The notes under the pieces: generated by a model
Databases searched by the model: none
Told to the model about the DNA's origin: nothing
Seen by the model: only the letters and a program-made list of their open reading frames with translations
Made by a program: the position numbers and the translations under genes
Assembly: GCA_963721725.1 (NCBI GenBank)
Contig: CAVRLX010000023.1
Span: forward strand, 1-57,932
From: RI-153 sp963721725
Lineage (GTDB): Bacteria; Chloroflexota; Anaerolineae; Caldilineales; Caldilineaceae
Direction: 5' to 3'
Length of the DNA: 57,932 nt
Shown: piece after piece, positions 18,592 to 26,617 of the stretch
How the letters are laid out: the number at the start of each line of letters is the position of its first letter
Numbering within the stretch: the first letter of the stretch is position 1

Positions 18592-19611
18592 ATGACAACC
18601 GTGAGCATCCGCGGCGAACAGTTTTTGATTGATGGTCGCCCCACCTATGCCGGGCGCATTTGGCGCGGCCACAAAATCGAGGGACTGCTCATGAATACGC
18701 GCATGGTGCAGGCCACCTTTGACGATGAAAATCCCGACACGCGCCCGCGCTGGGCCTATCCCGACACAGGCGCGTATGACGCCGAGCGCAACGTGGCGGA
18801 GTTTCTCGCTGCCCTGCCCACCTATAAAGCCCACGGCGTGCTGGCGGTGACGCTTAATTTCCAGGGCGGCAGCCCCGAAGGCTACAGCAAGGCGCAGCCG
18901 TGGATCAACACCGCTTTTACCCCCACGGGCGAGTTCAAAGCGGCCGATCTTGACCGTATGCGCCGCGTCATCGACCGGCTGGATGAACTGGGCATGGTGG
19001 CGATCCTGGGCATTTTCTACTTCGGCCAGGACGAGCGACTGGAGGACGAAGCCGCCGTGATCCGCGCGCTGGACAACAGCGTGCAGTGGGTGCTGGGTTG
19101 CGGCTATGAAAACGTGCTGATCGAAGTCAACAACGAGTGCAACGTCAAAAAGTATGAGCATGAAATTCTCCAGCCCCAGCGCATCCACGAGTTAATCGAG
19201 CGCGCCAAGTCCATCACCCAAAACGGGCGACGGCTGCTGGTGGGCACAAGCTATGGCGGCAATTTTGTGCCGCTGGAGAATGTGGTGTGCGTTTCAGATT
19301 TTCTGCTGATCCACGGTAACGGCGTTTCGGACCCCAACCGCATTGCCGAAATGGTGGATCAGAGCCGCGCCGTGCCCGGCTATCGCCCCATGCCCGTTCT
19401 CTTTAACGAGGATGATCACTTTCATTTTGACCAGGATTGGAATAACTTTATCGCTGCGGTCTCGCGCTATGCGTCGTGGGGCTATTTCGACCCCGGCCAG
19501 AACGACTATGCCGATGGCTACCAATCGCCGCCGGTGAACTGGGGGCTGAACAGCGAACGCAAACAGGCTTTTTTCAACTTGGCCCAAACTATAACCGGTT
19601 ACATTCGCTAA
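18592..19611 (+). CDS. Putative glycoside hydrolase, TIM barrel (clan GH-A-like)
   Basis: An intact 339-residue protein starting at 18592 after CAGGAGG. It begins like many beta-sandwich-free GH-A proteins (RGEQFLIDGRPTYAGRIWRG) and has two well-spaced acidic candidates: Glu182 in VLIEVNNECN, the usual N-E acid/base pattern, and Glu273 in MPVLFNEDDHF, the usual nucleophile strand. No signal peptide is present, so it would act in the cytoplasm, probably on oligosaccharides. It follows the DUF4166 gene by 29 bases and lies inside the sugar-catabolism cluster. The family number is not recognisable, and it could also be a non-catalytic relative. Confidence 0.65.
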   Translation: MTTVSIRGEQFLIDGRPTYAGRIWRGHKIEGLLMNTRMVQATFDDENPDTRPRWAYPDTGAYDAERNVAEFLAALPTYKAHGVLAVTLNFQGGSPEGYSKAQPWINTAFTPTGEFKAADLDRMRRVIDRLDELGMVAILGIFYFGQDERLEDEAAVIRALDNSVQWVLGCGYENVLIEVNNECNVKKYEHEILQPQRIHELIERAKSITQNGRRLLVGTSYGGNFVPLENVVCVSDFLLIHGNGVSDPNRIAEMVDQSRAVPGYRPMPVLFNEDDHFHFDQDWNNFIAAVSRYASWGYFDPGQNDYADGYQSPPVNWGLNSERKQAFFNLAQTITGYIR

Positions 19612-19664
19612 AGCACACAACCGTTTAAGGCCAATAGATTCCCCGCTAAAGGATTTAAACAGCA

Positions 19665-22600
19665 ATGTGGACTCACATTCGATCCAACGCTGATGCTTAT
19701 TTACTTGCTATCTTCGCGCCCCTGGCCGCGCTGCTGTTGTACATGCGGCTGATGACGGCACTGGACATAGATACGGTTTTGTTTCTGATGATGGGTGTCA
19801 TCCTGGCGGTCGCTTGGCGCGGGGGAATCTACCCTGGTTTGGTTGCCACGGCCCTTTCAGCCATCATCACGCTCTTTCTGTTGACAACGACTCGTGCAGG
19901 CGTTCCAGGCTATGCCTATCTGCTGCCTGTGCTGATGTTTACGCTGTTGGGCGTGCTGATCGTACTGGGCAGTGAAGCCAAACGTCGCGCCGTGGCGCGC
20001 GCCGATCAACGCAGCGAAGAATTACACGTTACCCTCTCCAGCATTGGCGATGCGGTGATTACCACCGACATCGAGGGCAATGTCACCTCGCTCAATCCGG
20101 TGGCCGAAGCGCTCACCGGTTGGACACAGGCCGATGCCCTCGGCCAGCCATTGACCACAGTCTTTGAGATCGTCAACGAACATACGCGCCAGCCGGTGGA
20201 CAACCCTGCGCTGCGTGCCCTGGCCCAGGGTACGATTGTGGGGCTTGCCAATCACACGATCCTGCTTAACCGTCATGGCTGGCGCTATCCCATTGATGAC
20301 AGCGCAGCGCCCATTAAAGATGACAAAGGCAAGCTGCTGGGGGCAGTGCTGATCTTCCGCGATATCACCGCCCGGCGCGAGGTGGAACAGCGCCTGCAAG
20401 AAAACGAAGAACGCTTCCGCGCCCTGGTCAAAGCTACGGCACACATTGTGTGGACAACCGACCCCACAGGGGAAGTGAAAGAGGATTCGCCCACATGGCG
20501 AGACTTTACAGGGCAAAGTTATGAAGAATGGAAAGGCTGGGGATGGCTAGACGCGATTCACCCAGATGATCAGGAATATATCCGCAAAATTTGGTCCGCG
20601 GCTGTTGCCAAACGCAGCACAGCCCAGTTTGACTATCGGTTACGTCGGGCGGATGGTGACTATCGGTGGACAAGTGTGCGTGCGGTTCCTGTGCTGGGCG
20701 GCGATGGCGAGATCCGCGAGTGGGTGGGCATGAATGTAGACATCACCGAGCAGCGCCAAGCCGCCGAACGGCTACGCGAGAGCGAACGGCGCTATCGGCT
20801 GGTGAGCGAAGCTGCCAACGATGCAATCTGGGATCGGGATCTGACGACCAATGATGTGACCTGGAACGAAAGCGTGCAGACGGGCTTTGGCTATAAGGAA
20901 GTGAGTCCCACCTCGCAATGGTGGTATGACCACATTCACCCCGATGATCGCGAGCGTGTGGTGGACGAGATCCACACGGTAATCGAGAGCGGCCAGGAAC
21001 GCTGGATGAGTGAATATCGCTTCTTGCGGGCGGATGGTTCACATGCGTTTGTGTTTGATCGCGGGCGGGTTGTGCATGATGAAACCGGAAAGCCAGTTCG
21101 CATGGTAGGCTCTATGCTTGACCTTACCGAGCGCAAAGAGGCTGAAGACGCGCTGGACGAGCGTTCACGCCTGGCAGTCATGCGCGCCGAGATCAGCGCT
21201 ACCTTGGCAACCGGGAGACCATTACATGATGTGCTGCAAACGTCTGCTGAGCGAATTGTCCATAATTTGGACGCCGCCTTTGCGCGGATTTGGACGCTGA
21301 ACACTGCCGAGCAACGATTGGAACTTCAGGCCAGCGCCGGCCTCTACACCCATCTGGACGGCGCACACAGCCGCGTGCGGGTGGGTGAATACAAAATCGG
21401 GCGGATTGCAGAGAGCGGCAGCGCACATCTGACCAACACTGTTGCCGATGATCCCAATATCAGCGACCCAGCTTGGGCACAGGCGACTGGCATGGTGGCC
21501 TTTGCCGGCTATCCGCTGATGGTGGATGGCCGCGTGGTGGGCGTCTTGGCGCTTTTTGCCCGCCATACCCTCTCCGAGGCGGTGCTCAACGATCTGGCTC
21601 CCCTGGCCGATAGCATCGCCCAGTACCTTGATCGCAAGCACGCCGAAGCAAAACTGCGCCAACAAGAAGAACAGTATCGCAGCATTTTTGATGCGACCAG
21701 CGACGCCATCCTAATCTTTGATTATGAGGGCACATTGGTGGCAGCGAATCCCACAGCCTACCAGATGCACGGCTATGCCGCGGGCGAACTTGTGGGGATG
21801 CACGGCACGCAGTTGATTTACCCCGCCGATCATTCGAAATTTGCCGACTTTATAACACAGGTGAAAGCGGGGCAGCATTTTCAGGTCGAAGGCATCCATC
21901 TACGCAAAGATGGTTCGCCCATCTCTGTGGATGTCAACGGCACGAATTTTCAATATGGCGGTACGCCCCATCTCTTGGCGGTGGTGCGCGATATTACAGA
22001 TCGCAAGCAGACCGAAATAGCGATTGCCAACCAACAGCGCTGGTTGGAGGCAGTGCTAAATCTGTTGCCCGTTCCCTGTCTCTTTGTGGAGCCAGGAACA
22101 GCCGTGGTCACCTTCTCGAACAAGGCTGCCGACGAACTGGCCGGGGGCGAGTTTCCCAAAGGAGAACCCGGCGAAGAGTATCACATGGTCTATTACTGCA
22201 CCGATGCCAATGGGCGGCGTATCCCCGATGAAAGGATGCCCGGCGTGCGTGTGGCGCACGGCGAACGGCTGCACAATTTTGAGATGGATTGGCACGTGGG
22301 CGACACCACCCATTCGCTTATCCTCTGGGGCGAGACACTGCCCGCTATGCACGGCCACCCGGGCACAGGTGTGGTTATGTTTCAGGACATCAACCGACTT
22401 AAAAAGATTGAGCGGATGCTGCAATTTCTGGCTGATGCCAGTGCCAGTTTGGCCGAATTGGTGGACTACGAAAGCACATTGCAAAAGGTTGCCACGGTGG
22501 CCGTCCCGCTCTTTGCCGATTGGCGCATTGTTGATCTGTTGCAAGAGGGGCAACAGCGGCGGGTGGCGGTGGTCCATGCCAATCCTCAAAAAGTGCAGGC

Positions 22601-24065
22601 AGCGCGCGCCCTGCAAGAACAATACCCGCCTAGCCCCGATGCCCCCTATGGGCTGCCCCATGTACTACGCACAGGCAAGGCAGAGATGAGCATCGAAATT
22701 AGCGACGAACTCCTGGTTCGCACGGCTCAAAACGAAACCCATCTGAGTTTGTTGCGAGACTTGGGACTGAAGTCATACATGTGTGTCCCTGTGATTTCCA
22801 AAGGGACGGTGCTGGGGGCGATCACCTTTGTAATCTCCGAATCCAACCGCCGCTACGATGCGGACGCACTTCAGATTGCCGAAGATCTGGCGCAACGCGC
22901 CGCCGTTGCCATCGAAAACGCCAATCTCTACCGTGCCCTGCGCGAAGCCGATCAGCGCAAAGATGAATTTCTGGCAACGTTGGCGCATGAACTCCGTAAC
23001 CCGCTGGCTCCCATTCGGCTGGGGTTGGAGGCCATGAGACAGATGGCGGACAACCGGGCCGCAGTGGAAAACGTACGCAATACCATGGAGCGGCAGGTGA
23101 AGCAGTTGGTCACCCTGGTGGACGATCTGATGGATGTATCGCGCATTACACGCGGCAAGTTCATGCTGCGGCCAGAAGAGGTGGCGCTTGCCACCGTGGT
23201 GCAGAGCGCGTTGGAGGCGACCCGCTTCTTTGTGGAGGAGGGTGAACATCAGTTGACGGTATCGCTGCCCGAAGCCCCGGTGAGGCTTATCGCCGATCCA
23301 CACCGGTTGGCGCAGGTGTTGTCGAATTTGCTCAACAACGCGGCCAAATATACGCCGCGTCGGGGGCAGATCTGGCTGCATGCCGAAGAACAAGAGGGAG
23401 AGATTTTGATCTCGGTGAAGGATACGGGCGTGGGCATTCCTGAGGAGATGCAAGAGCGTATTTTTGACATGTTCGCCCAGATCAACCAGCCGCTGGAACA
23501 AGGACACACCGGGCTGGGCATCGGGCTGACGCTGGTGAAATCGTTGGTGGAGATGCACGGCGGGCGCGTCGAGGTCTTCAGCGCTGGAACTAATTTGGGC
23601 AGCGAATTTCGGGTCTGGTTGCCAATTGCCAGTGATACCCCAGCCCGCCCAAGCGTCACACTGGCACAAGGGGATGCCATCAACTTTGCGCGTCACTATC
23701 GTATCTTAATTGTGGATGATAATCAGGCCGCGGTGCAGATGTTGACCCTTGTGTTACAGACCCAAGGACACAATGTGCGCACGGCTGGGGATGGGCTGGA
23801 AGCGCTGGCGGTGGCGGAGAATTTCCAGCCGCAAGTGGTCTTGATGGATCTGGGCATGCCCCGGCTCAACGGCTATGAGACAGCGCTGCGGATGCGCAAA
23901 CAAGTCTGGGGGCAGGAAGCGGTAATTATTGCCCTCACCGGCTGGGGGCAAGAGGAGGATAAACGCCGCACGCAACAAGCCGGCTTTGATCACCATTTGG
24001 TCAAGCCTGTGGAACCAGCGACGCTAAAAGCATTGCTCAACCAACTATCTGAAGATGTACCCTAA
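19665..24065 (+). CDS. Hybrid sensor histidine kinase/response regulator (PAS-GAF rich)
   Basis: An intact 1466-residue protein. Residues 10-105 hold four hydrophobic helices of the DUF4118/MASE type. PAS domains lie at roughly 120-240, 245-365 and 370-490 (with PAC ends such as DITEQRQAAERL), then GAF (about 510-655), two more PAS-like domains (670-905) and a second GAF (about 930-1085). The HisKA box DEFLATLAHELRNPL places the phosphorylated His at 1108. HATPase_c shows NLLNNAAKYT, DTGVGIPEE and GLGIGL. The C-terminal receiver has VVLMDLGMPRLNG with Asp1395 as phosphoacceptor. No output domain follows, so a separate partner is needed. It probably integrates several small-molecule or redox signals. 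Its place in the sugar cluster suggests, but does not prove, control of it. Confidence 0.93.
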   Translation: MWTHIRSNADAYLLAIFAPLAALLLYMRLMTALDIDTVLFLMMGVILAVAWRGGIYPGLVATALSAIITLFLLTTTRAGVPGYAYLLPVLMFTLLGVLIVLGSEAKRRAVARADQRSEELHVTLSSIGDAVITTDIEGNVTSLNPVAEALTGWTQADALGQPLTTVFEIVNEHTRQPVDNPALRALAQGTIVGLANHTILLNRHGWRYPIDDSAAPIKDDKGKLLGAVLIFRDITARREVEQRLQENEERFRALVKATAHIVWTTDPTGEVKEDSPTWRDFTGQSYEEWKGWGWLDAIHPDDQEYIRKIWSAAVAKRSTAQFDYRLRRADGDYRWTSVRAVPVLGGDGEIREWVGMNVDITEQRQAAERLRESERRYRLVSEAANDAIWDRDLTTNDVTWNESVQTGFGYKEVSPTSQWWYDHIHPDDRERVVDEIHTVIESGQERWMSEYRFLRADGSHAFVFDRGRVVHDETGKPVRMVGSMLDLTERKEAEDALDERSRLAVMRAEISATLATGRPLHDVLQTSAERIVHNLDAAFARIWTLNTAEQRLELQASAGLYTHLDGAHSRVRVGEYKIGRIAESGSAHLTNTVADDPNISDPAWAQATGMVAFAGYPLMVDGRVVGVLALFARHTLSEAVLNDLAPLADSIAQYLDRKHAEAKLRQQEEQYRSIFDATSDAILIFDYEGTLVAANPTAYQMHGYAAGELVGMHGTQLIYPADHSKFADFITQVKAGQHFQVEGIHLRKDGSPISVDVNGTNFQYGGTPHLLAVVRDITDRKQTEIAIANQQRWLEAVLNLLPVPCLFVEPGTAVVTFSNKAADELAGGEFPKGEPGEEYHMVYYCTDANGRRIPDERMPGVRVAHGERLHNFEMDWHVGDTTHSLILWGETLPAMHGHPGTGVVMFQDINRLKKIERMLQFLADASASLAELVDYESTLQKVATVAVPLFADWRIVDLLQEGQQRRVAVVHANPQKVQAARALQEQYPPSPDAPYGLPHVLRTGKAEMSIEISDELLVRTAQNETHLSLLRDLGLKSYMCVPVISKGTVLGAITFVISESNRRYDADALQIAEDLAQRAAVAIENANLYRALREADQRKDEFLATLAHELRNPLAPIRLGLEAMRQMADNRAAVENVRNTMERQVKQLVTLVDDLMDVSRITRGKFMLRPEEVALATVVQSALEATRFFVEEGEHQLTVSLPEAPVRLIADPHRLAQVLSNLLNNAAKYTPRRGQIWLHAEEQEGEILISVKDTGVGIPEEMQERIFDMFAQINQPLEQGHTGLGIGLTLVKSLVEMHGGRVEVFSAGTNLGSEFRVWLPIASDTPARPSVTLAQGDAINFARHYRILIVDDNQAAVQMLTLVLQTQGHNVRTAGDGLEALAVAENFQPQVVLMDLGMPRLNGYETALRMRKQVWGQEAVIIALTGWGQEEDKRRTQQAGFDHHLVKPVEPATLKALLNQLSEDVP

Positions 24066-24088
24066 AAAAGATGAAGGAGTCAGCAGTC

Positions 24089-24988
24089 ATGAGTAGTCAT
24101 CCAATCGGCTTTATCGGGCTGGGGGCCATGGGCATTGGCATGGCCCAATCGTTGGTGCGCGCTGGCTTTCCGGTGCAAGGCTATGACGTTGCACCCCAGG
24201 CCATCACGAAGTTCACAGCGGCGGGTGGGCGCGGTGTCGCTTCGGTGGCCGAAGCGGCCCAGGGCGCAGAGGTGCTGATTGTGATGGTGGTCAACGCCGA
24301 GCAGGCGGAGGGCGTGCTTTTTGGGGCGGGCGGCGCGGTGGATGCGCTTTCCGTGGGCAGCGTAATCATGCTGTGCAGCACGGTTCCGCCCGCCTATGCG
24401 CGCCAGACCGCGCAGCGTTTATATGAAAAAGGGCTGGAGATGCTCGATGCGCCAGTGAGCGGCGGCACTGCCCGCGCCGCCGAGGGCGCGCTGAGCATGA
24501 TGACATCGGGCCATGCCGCCGCCTATGAACGCTGTGATCCACTGTTGGCGGCGCTGGCGGCGAATGTTTACCGACTGGGCGACGAGTGCGGTCAGGGATC
24601 GACCATGAAGATGATCAACCAACTGCTGGCGGGGACGCATATTGTAGTGGCGGCCGAGGCCATGGCCTTTGCCGCCAAAACTGGCATGGATTTGCAGACC
24701 GTCTACGACGTGATCTGTAACAGCGCCGGCGGCTCGTGGATGTTCCAAAACCGTATGCCCCACGTGCTCAACGACGATTACACGCCCCTCAGCGCCGTGG
24801 ATATCTGGATCAAGGATCTGGGCATTGTCATGGAGACAGCACGCGCCGAGAAGTTTCCCGTGCCGCTCACTGCCGCCGCGTATCAGATGTACATTAGTGC
24901 CTCGGCCCAGGGCTGGGGACGGCTGGATGATGCAGCCGTGATCAAGGTCTATGAGATGTTGGGGAAGATCGGGGGATTGGGAGAGTAG
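24089..24988 (+). CDS. NAD(P)-dependent beta-hydroxyacid dehydrogenase (3-hydroxyisobutyrate / L-threonate type)
   Basis: An intact 299-residue protein. Start at 24089 because AAGGAG is nine bases upstream; an earlier ATG at 24071 lacks a site. IGFIGLGAMGIGMAQSL is the Rossmann motif, PVSGGTARAAEGALSMM the substrate motif, and the catalytic lysine is in GSTMKMINQLLAGTH. The family oxidises 3-hydroxyisobutyrate, tartronate semialdehyde, threonate or similar acids. The L-threonate/tartronate branch fits the sugar-acid neighbours. It starts 23 bases after the histidine kinase, so the two probably share a transcript. Confidence 0.88.
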   Translation: MSSHPIGFIGLGAMGIGMAQSLVRAGFPVQGYDVAPQAITKFTAAGGRGVASVAEAAQGAEVLIVMVVNAEQAEGVLFGAGGAVDALSVGSVIMLCSTVPPAYARQTAQRLYEKGLEMLDAPVSGGTARAAEGALSMMTSGHAAAYERCDPLLAALAANVYRLGDECGQGSTMKMINQLLAGTHIVVAAEAMAFAAKTGMDLQTVYDVICNSAGGSWMFQNRMPHVLNDDYTPLSAVDIWIKDLGIVMETARAEKFPVPLTAAAYQMYISASAQGWGRLDDAAVIKVYEMLGKIGGLGE

Positions 24989-25016
24989 GAGATCGGGCCT
25001 GGATAGCCCGATCTCC
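24988..25016 (+). terminator. Hairpin after the hydroxyacid dehydrogenase
   Basis: GGAGATCGGGC (24988-24998) pairs exactly with GCCCGATCTCC (25006-25016) around a seven-base loop, followed by TTGCTCCTTTT. It overlaps the last base of the preceding gene and separates it from the convergent enolase-superfamily gene. A factor-independent or bidirectional terminator is likely. Confidence 0.65.
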
Positions 25017-25030
25017 CTTGCTCCTTTTCC

Positions 25031-26244
25031 CTACGGTCGCACAATGCTGCCGTCAGAGCGGCGATCTTCGGCGATGAAGTAGGATTTGGCGGCGAGATCA
25101 GGATTCAACAGCGCCCGCGCCTTGGCCTCGTCCACGTCGATGCCCAGGCCGGGCTGCTCGTTGGCATAGAGATAGCCGCCTTCAAGCAGGGCATGGCCGG
25201 GGAAGACGTCATACTCTTCGGGGCGGAAGTGGTTCTCTTCTTGCACGCCAAAGCTCGTGCTGGCGAGATCGAGATGCACCGCCGCCATCTGATTGATGGG
25301 ATCGTTGTCGCCGCCCTCCTGCCAGGCAGTGTTGACGCCGAACCACTCGCACAGCGTAGCGATCTTGCGGCATTGGGTGATGCCGCCGCCTTTGGAGACG
25401 CGCACGTGCACAAAGTCGATGAGCCGCTCACTGATCAGCGGAACCCACTCGTGCGGGTTGATGAAGAGTTCGCCCATGGCCTGGGGCGTGGTGCATTGCT
25501 GGCGCACCAGCCGATACCAATGCACCTGTTCCGGCGAGAGTAGATCCTCTAAAAAGAAGAGGCGATAGGGTTCCAACAGCTTTGCCAGCGCCACGGCGTT
25601 GTGCGGCTTAAGATGCTCATGCACATCGTGGGTAAGCTTGGGGCCAAAGCCAATCTTGTCGCGCAGATAGGCGAACATTTCGGGCAGTGCGCGCAGATAG
25701 GCTTCATCATCAAAGGCGCTGGTCTGTCCGTGCAGATTCTTGGGCATCTTGGCCTCGCTGGCTGGCACAAAACCACCGCCGCCATACGGCCCTAACTGGC
25801 AGCGGATCACCTGATAGCCTTCCTCCATGTAGCGGCGCACATCATCCTCCAGCGTGGGCAGATCATCCCCGGCGGCGTGGGCATAGGCCATCACTGCGGC
25901 ACGGGTGGGGCCGCCCAGCAGTTGATAGACCGGCATTCCCGCCTCTTTGCCTTTAATATCCCACAGCGCCATGTCGATCCCGGCCAGGGCCGTGTTCAAG
26001 ATCGAATCATTGCGCCAATAGCCGCTGGTGTAGACAGTCTGCCAGTTGTCCTCAATGTGGCCGGCCTCGCGCCCGATGAGTTTGGGGGCGATGGTCTCCA
26101 CGGCGGCGATCACCGAGCGTGGGTGAAGTAGTCGCTGGCCGAGCCAATGCCGTACAGCCCCGGCTGATCGGTGAGCACCTTGACGAAAACCCAGGTGCCA
26201 TTGGCACGTGTGCGGATGGTTTGGATTTCAGTGATTTTGGGCAT
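25031..26244 (-). pseudogene. Enolase-superfamily dehydratase (mannonate dehydratase/RspA-like), one frameshift
   Basis: The N-terminus opens at 26244 with MPKITEIQTIRTRANG and reads to SASDYFTHAR. A missing base near 26117 then shifts it to the frame SVIAAVETIAPKLIGREAGH, which runs to the stop at 25031. The N-terminal capping domain and the barrel with LTHDVHEHL, FFLEDLLSPEQ and GELFINPHEW supply the metal-binding acids. RVSKGGGITQCRKIA and NTAWQEGGDNDP are typical of the ManD/RspA branch. About 404 residues. The family dehydrates mannonate, gluconate or related sugar acids, or is a low-activity relative. It fits the threonate-type dehydrogenase next door. Confidence 0.85.
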
Positions 26245-26276
26245 GGAAATTGCTTTCTGTGGGGTGGGGTGAAGGT

Positions 26277-26481
26277 TTATGCAGACAACGCGGCCACGTC
26301 TTCAGGAATCGAAAGACGACGCAGCCAAGTGATTTGGTCGAAATCGGCGTCAATGCCACACCACCTTAAGCGAATCGGCGGGCAAGTCGTCCAGGGCGGT
26401 GATGATCTGGGCGCGCGTAGTCTCTTCAGGCGCGGGAGCGGCGGTCGGTTCGGTGAGGGTTCGCCCGGCAGTCACCTGCAT
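26277..26481 (-). pseudogene. Internally deleted VapBC-type toxin-antitoxin remnant
   Basis: On the minus strand a small antitoxin-like start is seen at 26481 (MQVTAGRTLTEPTAAP...), continuing ITALDDLPADSLKVVWH and then a stop. After this the frame changes to D-A-D-F-D-Q-I-T-W-L-R-R-L, which is the conserved C-terminal Asp region of PIN-domain (VapC) toxins, ending in TAA at 26277. Most of the toxin is missing. It therefore looks like an antitoxin start joined by deletion to a toxin end. A related toxin tail lies at 29918-30021. Assignment of the antitoxin half is tentative. Confidence 0.5.
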
Positions 26482-26617
26482 GGTGATTCTCCTTTGCTCA
26501 CAGTTTGACTCATCGCCATTGTAACACAAGGGCTATCTACGCGCTGTGGCGATTGCAATCTGGCTTGCTGCACATAATGCAGCTTTTCCGTGTATAATCA
26601 CCTCATCTGTCGTAGTT

